Shown one piece after another: positions 50,496 to 58,991 of a DNA stretch of 64,000 nt. The translations under genes and the position numbers were made by a program. The notes under the pieces are model-generated. The model was not told the DNA's origin. It searched no databases and worked only from the letters and a program-made list of their open reading frames with translations. The DNA lies in assembly GCA_964502175.1 (NCBI GenBank), contig CAZCVE010000003.1:124001-188000 (forward strand). Reading direction: 5' to 3'. This DNA is from JAFLCL01 sp964502175. Its GTDB lineage: Bacteria; Myxococcota_A; Polyangia; Polyangiales; Sandaracinaceae. The first letter of the stretch is position 1. The number at the start of each line of letters is the position of its first letter.

Positions 50496-50543
50496 GCGCC
50501 GGATCAGTCGCGACGCGCCGGATCAGTCGCGACGCGCCGGATC
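50496..50543. repeat. 19-base tandem repeat across a stop codon
   Basis: GCGCCGGATCAGTCGCGAC occurs at 50496-50514 and again at 50515-50533, followed by the first 10 bases of a third copy. The stop codon of the Tat-signal gene (50523-50525) lies inside copy 2. Since 19 is not a multiple of three, each duplication changes the reading frame past this point. Confidence 0.85.
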
Positions 50544-51170
50544 GAGCGGCACGTGCAGCGTGGCGAACGGAGCGCGACGTCGTCGCTCGCGCGCCGTGAG
50601 GAGCGGCAGCGCCTCGAGCGGCGCGACGTGCGGCGCGAGCGCGCTCGCCAGCCGGAGCGCGAGCCGGGCGTCGTCTTCGGACGTGCGCGTGTGGCCGTCG
50701 CCGCGGTTCTCCATGACGAGCGCGAGCGCGCCGACGCTCGCGAGCGGTGCATCGCCCGCAGCGTCGCCGCGGAGCAGCTCGAACGCGCGACGCGCGCCGG
50801 CGTGCTGACCCTCGAGGATCTGGACGACGAAAGGGAGGCCCCCGTGGCGCGGGGCGAACGCGTCGACGAGACGCACGCCCGCACCTTCGCAGCGCTGGAG
50901 CGCCGTGAGCGCGTCGCCGCGCAGCGCCTCGAGATCGTGGGCTCGGAGCGCCCGCGCGCGCACGTCGTCGGTGTTCCGCGAGGGCGTCGCCGAGGCAGCG
51001 CCATCGGTCTGCGGGCGGTCGGCTCGGGCGCTCGGGAGCGCGACGCCGCTCACGCTCGCGAGCGCGCCGATCGCGCCTGCACCTTCGAGCGCGGCGCGGC
51101 GACCGAGGTGAGGTGTCGCGCTCGCGGGCGCGAGGGGGGTTGTCGATGCCTGCTTCGGACGCGCGGCCAT
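50523..51170 (-). CDS. Secreted protein with Tat-like signal, unknown function
   Basis: This 215-residue protein starts at ATG 51170; a start 15 codons upstream is possible. A twin-arginine-type leader ('GRRAALEGAGAIGALASVSG') ends around 'SARA', so the protein is probably exported folded or membrane-tethered. The mature part ('ALRGDALTALQRCEGAGVRL', 'PFVVQILEGQHAGARRAFEL', 'TRTSEDDARLALRLASALA') is mixed alpha/beta with one cysteine, and no family is recognised. The C-terminal 'DPARRD' is encoded by the tandem repeat, so the end of the protein has been altered recently. The next gene is a radical-SAM-like protein, which could act with it. Confidence 0.6.
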   Translation of the reverse strand: MAARPKQASTTPLAPASATPHLGRRAALEGAGAIGALASVSGVALPSARADRPQTDGAASATPSRNTDDVRARALRAHDLEALRGDALTALQRCEGAGVRLVDAFAPRHGGLPFVVQILEGQHAGARRAFELLRGDAAGDAPLASVGALALVMENRGDGHTRTSEDDARLALRLASALAPHVAPLEALPLLTARERRRRAPFATLHVPLDPARRD

Positions 51171-51228
51171 GAGACCTCCGTGCCGCTGCGGTGCGGCGAG
51201 CCACGACCCTACCACGACCGCCCTCGAA

Positions 51229-53499
51229 TCAGGCGATCCAGCTGATGTCGAGCAGCGTCTCGCCGTCGTCGAGCGCCCGCGCAGACAGGAGATTCACCTC
51301 CACGTCGGCGGCGCCGAAGCGGCCGAGGCTGCGCTCGACGAGACCCAGCACGAGCACGGCCAGCGTGAGGCTCGGGCTCGCACGCTCGACGAGCTCGATG
51401 CGCGCGTAGCCGCGCCCGATGCGACGCACCGTGGTCTCGGCGCCCTGGATCATCGTGCGCGTGATCCGAGGGAGCTCGGCGAGCAGCAGCTCGATCGGCG
51501 GCGAGGGCGGCTTGAGGTTCCGCATGTCGTCGAACGCGCTCTCCGCGATCGCGCGACCGAGCTCGACGATCACGTGCAGGTCGTCCCGCCCGTGCACGGC
51601 GTCGATCCGCTCGGCGAGCGCGAGGAAGTGCTCGCCCGCGTACCAACGATCGGGCTCGATGCCCTCGTCGAACGGCCGACGCAGCACGGCGTCGAGCCCA
51701 TCGATCACGTCCTTCACGGAGCGCTCGCCGAAGCGCCGCCCCACGAAGCGCAGCGCAGCGAGCGCGACCTTGCCTCGCACGAGCAGCGAGACCTGCGTCA
51801 CCTCGTCGATGTCGGGCGCTTCGCTCTCGCCGATCCGCGGGTGCCGCCGCACGTCGCCCGCCTTCGCCACCGGCGGAGCCCACGGCTGTGCGACGCGCGG
51901 CTCGACGAAGCCCACCTCGCGACGTGCTGCCTGGGGCGCACGCTCGGCGACGCGCGCGGGAGACGGCCCCGCGCTCGGCATCTCGGGCGCGGTGACGAAC
52001 GGCACCGTCGGCGTCGGTCGCTTCGGCGCGACGTGCTGGACCTCGCGCACGGCCTCGGGCGGCGGCCGCTTGGGGCGCGCCAGCCACTGCGTGGGATCGT
52101 CGAGCGCCGTCGCGTCGTCGAACTCCGGCGGATCGGGCGGCGCCGCGGGCAGCCCCGATCGCGCGCGCACCGCCGCGTCGAGCTGGGCCATCTGCGCGTC
52201 GAGCGCGGGCACGCGCATCGTGCGATCGGGCGACACCGCGGTCCGCTCTTTCATCGCGGGGGGCGCGAGCCGCGGGACGGCCGCGCGCGCCGGAGCGCTC
52301 GCCGCCACGGGGTGAACGACCGCGCCGCCCGCTCCGCCGAACGCGGGGGCCGCCGCGGGCGCGGGCCTCGGGGCGACGGCGAACCCGGGCGGCGCCGGAG
52401 GGGGCTTGCGCGCAGGCGGGGGTCGCGTGGCAGGCGCCGAGTCGCGCGCGTCGGCGGGGAGCTCGATGCTCGGCCGCGTGCCCTTCTTGCGCGAGTCGCG
52501 CTGACGGATCTGCCAGACCTCGAACGTGAAGCTGTCGCTCGGCTCGTCGTCGAGCGCGATGTTGCGTCCACCGAACGGCACGAGCGCTGCGGCGAACTCA
52601 CCGGCGTTGCGGAAGCGGCCGTCGGGCTCCTTGGCGAGCGCGCGCTGCACGATGTCCTCGAGCCCGCGGGGCACGTCTGCGCGGAGGCGCGTGAGCATCG
52701 GCGGCGGGTCGTGCTTCACCGAGCGCGCGAGGTCGCGGAAGGTCTCGCCATCGAAAGGACGCCGGCCCGCGATCATCTCGAAGAGCACGACGCCGATCGA
52801 ATAGAGATCGACGCGCGGATCGCGGCGATCGTCGCCGCGGAGGCGCTCGGGAGAGGCGTACGCCGGCGTGCCCACGAGGGTGCGCGCGGGCGTGAGCGTC
52901 TTTCCATCTTCGGCGCTCGTCGGCCCCATCAGCGCCGCGAAGCCGAAGTCGCAGACCTTCACGAAGCTCTTGTCGCCGAAGCGCTGCACGAGCATCAGGT
53001 TCGCGGGCTTGAGATCGCGATGGAGGATCCCGCGCTCGTGCGCCGCGGCGAGGCCCGCGAGCGAGTGGGCGGCGATCGAGATCGCCTGGTGGATCGGCAG
53101 CGCACCTTCGGCGCCGAGCACCTGCGAGAGCGAACGCCCGCGCAGGTACTCCATGATCATGTAGGGCCGTCGATCCACGCCGAAGTCGAGGATGTCGATG
53201 ATGTTCGGGTGACCGATCGCGGCGGCCGCGCGCGCCTCGCGCTGGAACCGCTCGACGGCTGCGGGACGCTGCGCCACCGCGGGGTGGAGGAGCTTCACCG
53301 CGACGAAGCGCCGCAGCACCTGATCGGCCGCCTTGTAGACGGCGCCCATGCCGCCATCGCCGAGCAGGCGCACGAGCTGGTAGCGATTCGCGAGCGTCGT
53401 CCCGACGAGCTTGGGATCGCCGCCGATCGGCAGTCCCGTCGTGGGACAACGGGTCTCGCGCTCGTCGTGAGCGACACCGCAATGCGGACAGGCGGCCAC
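51229..53499 (-). CDS. Cytoplasmic Ser/Thr protein kinase with N-terminal zinc ribbon
   Basis: This 756-residue kinase starts at GTG 53499, so that it begins with 'VAACPHCGVAHDERETRCP', a zinc ribbon. A longer frame to 53640 would overlap the divergent lipoprotein start. The kinase domain has 'LGDGGMGAVYK', 'RRFVAVKLL', 'ILHRDLKPANLMLV', 'VCDFGFAAL', 'YASPERLRGDD' and 'DLYSIGVVLFEM', with all catalytic residues present. A Pro/Ala-rich linker of about 200 residues joins it to a C-terminal domain of about 190 residues ('VTQVSLLVRGKVALAALRFV', 'IELVERASPSLTLAVLVLGL') that I do not recognise. It has no membrane helix. It probably integrates a cytoplasmic signal bound by the C-terminal domain. Confidence 0.88.
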   Translation of the reverse strand: MAACPHCGVAHDERETRCPTTGLPIGGDPKLVGTTLANRYQLVRLLGDGGMGAVYKAADQVLRRFVAVKLLHPAVAQRPAAVERFQREARAAAAIGHPNIIDILDFGVDRRPYMIMEYLRGRSLSQVLGAEGALPIHQAISIAAHSLAGLAAAHERGILHRDLKPANLMLVQRFGDKSFVKVCDFGFAALMGPTSAEDGKTLTPARTLVGTPAYASPERLRGDDRRDPRVDLYSIGVVLFEMIAGRRPFDGETFRDLARSVKHDPPPMLTRLRADVPRGLEDIVQRALAKEPDGRFRNAGEFAAALVPFGGRNIALDDEPSDSFTFEVWQIRQRDSRKKGTRPSIELPADARDSAPATRPPPARKPPPAPPGFAVAPRPAPAAAPAFGGAGGAVVHPVAASAPARAAVPRLAPPAMKERTAVSPDRTMRVPALDAQMAQLDAAVRARSGLPAAPPDPPEFDDATALDDPTQWLARPKRPPPEAVREVQHVAPKRPTPTVPFVTAPEMPSAGPSPARVAERAPQAARREVGFVEPRVAQPWAPPVAKAGDVRRHPRIGESEAPDIDEVTQVSLLVRGKVALAALRFVGRRFGERSVKDVIDGLDAVLRRPFDEGIEPDRWYAGEHFLALAERIDAVHGRDDLHVIVELGRAIAESAFDDMRNLKPPSPPIELLLAELPRITRTMIQGAETTVRRIGRGYARIELVERASPSLTLAVLVLGLVERSLGRFGAADVEVNLLSARALDDGETLLDISWIA

Positions 53500-53638
53500 T
53501 GGGCTCGCGAGGATATCGCGCGCGCGCTCTCTCGCGTACCGCGATGTGCGTGTCTTCGTTAAGGCCTGGATTAAGGGGCGCGCGAGGCGAGCGGGCGCGA
53601 TGGTCCCCACGTGGCCGATGCCACGGAAGGAGCCGATC

Positions 53639-53887
53639 ATGATCCAGCCTCACTACCTCCGCTTCGTTCGCGCCCTCACGCTCGCCGCCCTCGTCCCCGG
53701 TTGCGCAGGCACGAGCTCACCCGCGCCTGCGCCCCTCGAGACCAGCGACGCGGGCGTCGGTACGGGCCCGACCCTCGCCGACGCGAGCGCGCCCGTCGAC
53801 GCCGCGAGCGACGACGAGCAGGTGGACGCGCACGCGTTCTCCTCGGGCCCGATCGTTCCGCCCGAGCTCCCCGCGAGCTTCGCGTGA
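53639..53887 (+). CDS. Small lipoprotein coupled to a ferritin-like protein
   Basis: This 82-residue lipoprotein starts at ATG 53639 with a strong GGAAGGAG 7 bases upstream. The signal 'FVRALTLAALVPGC' has lipobox VPGC. The mature 60 residues are an Ala/Asp/Pro/Ser linker ('APLETSDAGVGTGPTLADAS') without a folded domain. Its stop overlaps the GTG of the ferritin-like gene (GTGA). It may be only a tether or a leader peptide whose translation drives the next gene. Its start codon lies next to the kinase control region on the other strand. Confidence 0.7.
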   Translation: MIQPHYLRFVRALTLAALVPGCAGTSSPAPAPLETSDAGVGTGPTLADASAPVDAASDDEQVDAHAFSSGPIVPPELPASFA

Positions 53888-54705
53888 TCGCGACGCTCTC
53901 CGCCGAGCCGGGCCACACGCCCATCGCTCGCGTCTACCGTGAGCTCGCCGACGCCGCGTGCTCGCGCGTGGACCACGGCGTGTTCGACGTCGGCGCGTAC
54001 GACCCCGCGTCGGTCGCCGAGGCGCGCACGCGCTGGAAGAAGCGCATGCTCGACGAGTACCGCTCGACCACCGTGTTCTCAGCGCTGGTCGCGCAGCTCG
54101 TCGAGGCCAACGCGACGCTCGACGCGAGCGCGGTCGCGCTGAAGATGGCGCAGGACGAGCTGCGTCACGCGGAGATCTGCGGACACGTGGTGGTCGCCAT
54201 GGGCGGAACGAGCCGCGCGCGCCGCGACACGAGCGTCGCCACGATCGCCGTGCATCCGGGCGTGAGCCTCGAGGAGCGCGCGCTCCGCAACGTGCTCGTG
54301 ACCAGCCTCTCCGAGATGTACAGCGTCGCGTTCTTCGTGGCCTCGCTCGACCGCATGACGGATCCCTACCTGCGCTCCGTCACGCGCGACCTCCTCGCCG
54401 ACGAGGTCCTCCACGGCCGCTTCGGCTTCTACTACCTCGAGGGCTGCGAGGACTGGCTGCGCGCGAGCGACGGCGTGCGCGCGTCGGTGTCTCGCTACCT
54501 CGGGCACGTGTTCGCCGTGTGCGAGCGCGAGTTCGTGCGCGGGCCCCGAGCGCGCGCAGGCGCCAGCGACGACGCGCTCGGCCTCGTGTCGAGCGAGCTC
54601 GCGCGCGAGGTCTTCCTCGAGACCATGGAGCACGCGGTCGTCCCCGGCCTCGAGCGCTTCGGGCTCGACGCCGAGCGCGCCTGGCGCTCGCGAAGCCTGG
54701 GATAG
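53884..54705 (+). CDS. Ferritin-like (di-iron four-helix) protein
   Basis: This 273-residue protein starts at GTG 53884 in a GTGA overlap. It is all-helical with two carboxylate-histidine motifs of ferritin-like/di-iron proteins: 'AQDELRHAEICGH' (ExxH) and 'LADEVLHGRFGFYYLEG' (ExxH), separated by about 75 residues. A further Glu in 'FVRGPRA' or 'FLETMEHAVV' could complete the site. Such proteins oxidise or store iron, or hydroxylate a substrate; similar ferritin-like proteins in myxobacteria are described only as such. No signal peptide is visible, although the coupled gene makes a lipoprotein, an odd pairing across compartments. Confidence 0.8.
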   Translation: MIATLSAEPGHTPIARVYRELADAACSRVDHGVFDVGAYDPASVAEARTRWKKRMLDEYRSTTVFSALVAQLVEANATLDASAVALKMAQDELRHAEICGHVVVAMGGTSRARRDTSVATIAVHPGVSLEERALRNVLVTSLSEMYSVAFFVASLDRMTDPYLRSVTRDLLADEVLHGRFGFYYLEGCEDWLRASDGVRASVSRYLGHVFAVCEREFVRGPRARAGASDDALGLVSSELAREVFLETMEHAVVPGLERFGLDAERAWRSRSLG

Positions 54706-54797
54706 GGCGCACACACACGAGACCGAGCGCGCGGCGCCTCGAGGCCGCGCCCTACCGGCTCGCCACCACCCGCGGCTGTGGCACCCTGCCTCCGCCG

Positions 54798-57380
54798 ATG
54801 GCTCAGACAGCCCCCCGCGAAGCGCGCCTGCTCCCCTTCGTGGGGCCGCTGATCGTCGGCTACCTGGTCGTCGAGCTGCTCGCGACCTCGCGCGCGCTCG
54901 ACGGCGTCTCGGTCGCGCTGCTCGTCGTGGCTGCGCTCGGCGCGCTGAGCCCTCGCTGGTTTCTCCGCGCGAGCGAGCTCAAGCCCGTCAAGCGCGCGCT
55001 CGCGGTGGACGCCAGCGCGTCGGTCGCGGGCGAAGGTCGCCGTCGTCTGTCGTGGCTGGGTCTCTCGATCGCTGCAGTCGCGGTCGCGAGGGCCTCCACG
55101 GGCGCGCGCGACGAGGTCGGCAGCGTTCTGCTCGAGGCCACCGGCGGCGTCGCGTCTCCGTGGATCGGCGCGCTCGTGGTCGACCTCGCGTTCGTCACGC
55201 CGGATCGTCTCGGTCGCGCCCGCGCGATCCGCAGCTTCGATCTCCACAGCGTGGTCCGCACGCTCGTCTTCGTGGCGGCGACGCTCGTCTCGGGCATGGA
55301 GCTCGTGCGCTCGGCCGCGGCCATCGAGCTCGACGGCTTCGGTCTCCTCCTCGTCCCGCACACCGCGGGCTGGATCACGGTCGCGTTCATCGTGCTCGCG
55401 AGCGTGGGCGCGATCGCGGCGCGTCTCGCGCGCCGATCGGGCGCGAGCGAGCCCGAGGCGATCGCGAGCAACGCGTTCGCGCTCGCGGGTCTCGCGGCGA
55501 CGCTCCTCGTCGGCCTCGTGGCGATCGCGGTCATGGCGACGGGCACGCAGGAGGGCGCGCCGGAGACGCGGGCGCTCGTCGCGGCCGCCCTCGGCGCCAC
55601 GTTGGTGGGCCACCTCGCGATGACCGACGAAGCGCGGCCCGTGCGCGCGGCCCGGACGCTGCGCGCGCTCGTCGCCGCGGCCGCGAGCCTGGGCCTCGCG
55701 GCCGTGCTCGCGGTCTTCTTCCGACGCGGCGTGCTCGTGTCCGCGGGCTGGACCGACTGGGCCATCCGCGGGGCGCTCGTCGCGCTCGTGGCCGGGGCTG
55801 CGTTCGCGTTCTTGCGCGCCGTGGCCGACCGCGCGTTCGCTCCGGACGGCGGTCGCTTGCTCGAGGCGATCGCGTCTGCGCGAGAGCGCGTACGCACCGC
55901 GCGGTCGCTCGAGCAGATCGCCGAGGCGGTGCTGCCTCCGCTGCGACGCGCCGCGCTCGGCGACGGTGAGCCGCCGCGCTTGCTCTGCTTCGATCCCGCG
56001 CGCGAGGCGCGCGTCGACGCAGCGGGCGTGGGGCACGTGGAGGCGCGTCCGCTCTCGCCCGCGATCCTCGAGCGGCTCACGCTGCGACCAGGCGAGATCG
56101 TCGTCGCGCGACCCGTCGTCGACTCGGCGGTGCGACGCCCCGATCTCCGCGCGCTCGTCACGGCGCTCGTCGATCTCGACGCCCTCGCGATCGTGCCGCT
56201 GGGCTCGGAGGCGGGACCGGACGCGCTCGAAGGCGCGCTCGTCGTGGCGCGCGGAGAGAGGCGCGCGGCGGTGACGCTCGAAGAGATCGCGGAGCTCGAG
56301 GTGCTGGGTCGCGAGCTCGGCGTGCGCATGGCCGCGTGGGCCGCCGCGTTTCGCGCGCAGGACAGGGCAGGGCGCGCGGCGATCGAGAACACACGGCTCG
56401 AAGAGCGCGTCGCGGCGCTCGAAGACGAGCTCGCCGATCGAGGCGGCAGCAGCGACGCGAGCGCGCCGAGCACGCTCTTCGCGTACGCGCCGCGGTCTCG
56501 CGCCGCGCTCCGCGCGATCGAAGACGCGTCACCGCGCGACACGCCTCTCTTGCTGGTGGTCGAGCGCGGCACGCCCGCCGAGCCGTGGGTCGCGCGCGCT
56601 CACGATCGAGGTCCGCGCGCGAATCAGCCGCTCGTGTGGATCGACTGCGCCGAGCTCCTCGAAGAGGGCGCCGAAGCGCGCGTGATCGCCGCGCTGCGTG
56701 AGGCGGGCCGCGGCACGCTCGCGCTCCTCGACGTGCTCGCGCTGCCGCTCGCCGTGCAGAGCAAGCTCGCGGACGCGATCGCGACGCGCACGGTGCAGGT
56801 CGGCGCGGAGGCACACCCGGTGTGGTCGCGCGTGATCGCGACGTCGTCCCGTACGCTCGTCGAGGCGCCCGGCGCCACCGCGCGCGAGGCCGTGACCGCA
56901 GACCCGGAGCTCGCGCGCCGGCTGAGCGCACAGACCATCACGGTGCCGCCTCTCTCCGAGCGCCTCGAGGACGTGCGGTCGCTGACGCTGCGCGCGATCG
57001 AGAGGGCGTGTCGTCGTCGCGGGCGCGAGCTCCTCGGCATCGAGGACGACGCCCTCCGCTGGCTCGAGGCGCACGGTCTCGACGACGGCGAGCGAGGCCT
57101 CGTGCGCGCGATCGATCGCGCCGTCGAAGACGCGGTGCCGCCGCGCATCCGCGTCGTCGAGGTCGAGCGCGCGCTCGCGGCGCCGGGCACCCAGGTGGGC
57201 GAGGATCCGCTCGACGCGACGCTGGCCGAGGTCGAAGAGCGAGCCCTCCTCCGCGCGCTCCATCGCGCGAAGGGAAACAAGAGCGAAGCGGCGCGCCTCC
57301 TCGGCCTCAAGCGCACGACCTTCCTCGACAAGATCCGACGGCTCGGCCTCGACGACGGGACCGAGCGACCGAGCGCGTGA
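54798..57380 (+). CDS. Membrane-bound regulator with degenerate sigma-54 activator domain and Fis-type HTH
   Basis: This is an 860-residue protein. About nine membrane helices occupy residues 10-345. A GAF-like domain (about 350-520, 'RPLSPAILERLTLRPGEIVV') and a coiled coil ('NTRLEERVAALEDELAD') follow. The AAA+ domain is recognisable from 'QPLVWIDCAELLEEGAEARV', 'REAGRGTLALLDVLALPLAV' and 'ERLEDVRSLTLRAIERACRR', but Walker A is replaced ('LVVERGTPAEP'), the GAFTGA loop is gone and Walker B LFLDE has become LALLD. The C-terminal Fis helix-turn-helix 'KSEAARLLGLKRTTFLDKIR' is intact. It should bind DNA but cannot hydrolyse ATP or activate sigma-54 in the usual way. Start ATG 54798. Confidence 0.82.
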   Translation: MAQTAPREARLLPFVGPLIVGYLVVELLATSRALDGVSVALLVVAALGALSPRWFLRASELKPVKRALAVDASASVAGEGRRRLSWLGLSIAAVAVARASTGARDEVGSVLLEATGGVASPWIGALVVDLAFVTPDRLGRARAIRSFDLHSVVRTLVFVAATLVSGMELVRSAAAIELDGFGLLLVPHTAGWITVAFIVLASVGAIAARLARRSGASEPEAIASNAFALAGLAATLLVGLVAIAVMATGTQEGAPETRALVAAALGATLVGHLAMTDEARPVRAARTLRALVAAAASLGLAAVLAVFFRRGVLVSAGWTDWAIRGALVALVAGAAFAFLRAVADRAFAPDGGRLLEAIASARERVRTARSLEQIAEAVLPPLRRAALGDGEPPRLLCFDPAREARVDAAGVGHVEARPLSPAILERLTLRPGEIVVARPVVDSAVRRPDLRALVTALVDLDALAIVPLGSEAGPDALEGALVVARGERRAAVTLEEIAELEVLGRELGVRMAAWAAAFRAQDRAGRAAIENTRLEERVAALEDELADRGGSSDASAPSTLFAYAPRSRAALRAIEDASPRDTPLLLVVERGTPAEPWVARAHDRGPRANQPLVWIDCAELLEEGAEARVIAALREAGRGTLALLDVLALPLAVQSKLADAIATRTVQVGAEAHPVWSRVIATSSRTLVEAPGATAREAVTADPELARRLSAQTITVPPLSERLEDVRSLTLRAIERACRRRGRELLGIEDDALRWLEAHGLDDGERGLVRAIDRAVEDAVPPRIRVVEVERALAAPGTQVGEDPLDATLAEVEERALLRALHRAKGNKSEAARLLGLKRTTFLDKIRRLGLDDGTERPSA

Positions 57381-57449
57381 TCGGCAGACGCCTCGTCCGT
57401 GGAAACGCCGCGCGGAACGCAGAAAACCCCGCAAAGTTGGGTGTTCTCT

Positions 57450-57472
57450 GTGAGATTGAAATTGACTCTCAC
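57450..57472. promoter_or_regulatory. AT-rich palindromic operator, possibly Fur-type
   Basis: Arms GTGAGA (57450-57455) and TCTCAC (57467-57472) flank an AT-rich 11-base core whose central bases also pair in part (centre at 57461). The block includes TTGAAA and TTGACT, either of which could be a -35. It lies 40 bases before the lipoprotein ATG. AT-rich dyads of this spacing resemble Fur-family sites, but the sequence is not a clear consensus. Confidence 0.45.
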
Positions 57473-57511
57473 TGGCTTGTAGCGCATCCCTCGGCCCTCT
57501 CGAGGTGTTTC

Positions 57512-58954
57512 ATGACTGGTTCGATCGATCGCGCTTCTCCTTCTCTCTCTCTGACCGCGCTCGCGGTGGGGGCTCTGGCCGCCGTCCTCTCGACGGGCTG
57601 TCCCAGCGAGCCGGTGTCCGACGACGCCGCCACGCTGCCGGACGCGCCGAGCGCGACGCCCGACGCAGCCACCGTTCCCGACGCGTTCGCGACGCCCGGC
57701 ACGGACGCTGGCCGCGACGCTGCGGTCGCTGCCGATGATGCCTTCGCGACGCCCGACGCGTTCGTGGAAGCGGACGCGTTCCTCGAGCCCGACGCGTTCG
57801 TGCTGCCGAGCGAGTGCACCACGACGATCACGAGCGCCGACGCGGGTACGTTCGTCGAGCTGTGTCCGATCGCTGGCAGCGTCGAGCACTTCCGCATCGA
57901 GGGTGTCGCGGTGCCCGGCGGTCACGCGTACGCGCAGCTCGCGTTCGGCTTCGCCACCGCGCCGGCGTCCGGCACGGGCGCGCTCGGAGACGATCAGCTC
58001 CGCGTCACGCTCTACGGCGGAGGGCCGCCGCCGCCGGCGCTCGTGCAGGCGGAGCTCGGCACGCTCGACGGCCTCGGCGCCGTCTACACCAACGCGCTCT
58101 CGACGGTGTGCGGCGACGTGCACGACGGCGGCGCCGACAGCACGCCGTACGTCGTCCTCTGGGTGGATGGAGCGCGCGGCGCCGACTGCGACGACGCGAC
58201 CACGCTCACGCTCGACTCGGCCTACGACTCCGAGCTCGTGTGGGACGGACCGCGCGCCGTGAACAAGGCGACGCCCACGTTCTACTTCCAGGCGGCGGCG
58301 GTCACGACCTACCCGACGATCACGCTCTACGACGATCCGGTGCTCGAAGGCACCGCGCTCGCGGAGAGCACGCTCACCTGCGAGACGCCCGCGACGGCGG
58401 TGACGACGTGGCAGCCGCTCTGCACGCCCGCAGCGGGCACCGCGCACCACGTGCGCATCGAGGACATCTCGGCGACGGCGAACAGCAGCTACTCGTACTT
58501 CGTGCTCGGCGGCCCGGCCGACGTCACAGCGTCACCGTCGCCCGCGACCGCTGCGGGAGATCGTCGCTTCATCGCGACGATGGGCCGCAACCACATGGGC
58601 GTGAGCTGGACGTGGTTCCGGTTCAACGGTGGCACCACGACGCAGTTCGCGTACGAGGCGCCCACGGGCACCGCGCTCTACACCGCGGGCCCGAGCGACG
58701 TGTGCATGGACTTCGGCGCGATCGACGGCCACGCCCGCGTGCTCTTCTGGGCGACCGGAGCGGGCGGCGCGGACTGCGAGGACTGGTCGACGCTCACCGC
58801 AGCGAACGCGCGCTACGACAGCAGCACCGACGCAGCCTCGGGCGCGATCTGGAACGCGCTCTTCGAGGACACGCTCGTCGACTACGTGAAGACCAACAAC
58901 GCGACCGTGAGCGTCGGCCGCGTCGTGCGCTTCACCGACGCTGCCGTGCTCTGA
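57512..58954 (+). CDS. Lipoprotein with Asp/Ala/Pro linker and two related beta domains
   Basis: This is a 480-residue lipoprotein: signal 'LTALAVGALAAVLSTGC' (STGC) and a linker of 'PDAxxxPDA' repeats to about residue 98. Two copies of a beta domain follow. Each has 'ELCPIAGSVEHFRIEGV'/'PLCTPAAGTAHHVRIEDI', a 'DDQLRVTLYGGG'/'DRRFIATMGRNH' strand and a closing 'VLWVDGARGADCDDATTL'/'VLFWATGAGGADCEDWSTL', so they arose by duplication. GAGG precedes the ATG by 8 bases. The function is unknown. The palindrome in its promoter suggests regulated, perhaps metal-dependent expression. Confidence 0.78.
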   Translation: MTGSIDRASPSLSLTALAVGALAAVLSTGCPSEPVSDDAATLPDAPSATPDAATVPDAFATPGTDAGRDAAVAADDAFATPDAFVEADAFLEPDAFVLPSECTTTITSADAGTFVELCPIAGSVEHFRIEGVAVPGGHAYAQLAFGFATAPASGTGALGDDQLRVTLYGGGPPPPALVQAELGTLDGLGAVYTNALSTVCGDVHDGGADSTPYVVLWVDGARGADCDDATTLTLDSAYDSELVWDGPRAVNKATPTFYFQAAAVTTYPTITLYDDPVLEGTALAESTLTCETPATAVTTWQPLCTPAAGTAHHVRIEDISATANSSYSYFVLGGPADVTASPSPATAAGDRRFIATMGRNHMGVSWTWFRFNGGTTTQFAYEAPTGTALYTAGPSDVCMDFGAIDGHARVLFWATGAGGADCEDWSTLTAANARYDSSTDAASGAIWNALFEDTLVDYVKTNNATVSVGRVVRFTDAAVL

Positions 58955-58991
58955 CGGTCGACTCCCTGGCGTGAGCGGAGATTGGACGCCG

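Noticed and set aside
53500..53640. Kinase start at 53640
   Set aside because: It would overlap the divergent lipoprotein's start codon and Shine-Dalgarno region; the zinc ribbon begins at 53499.
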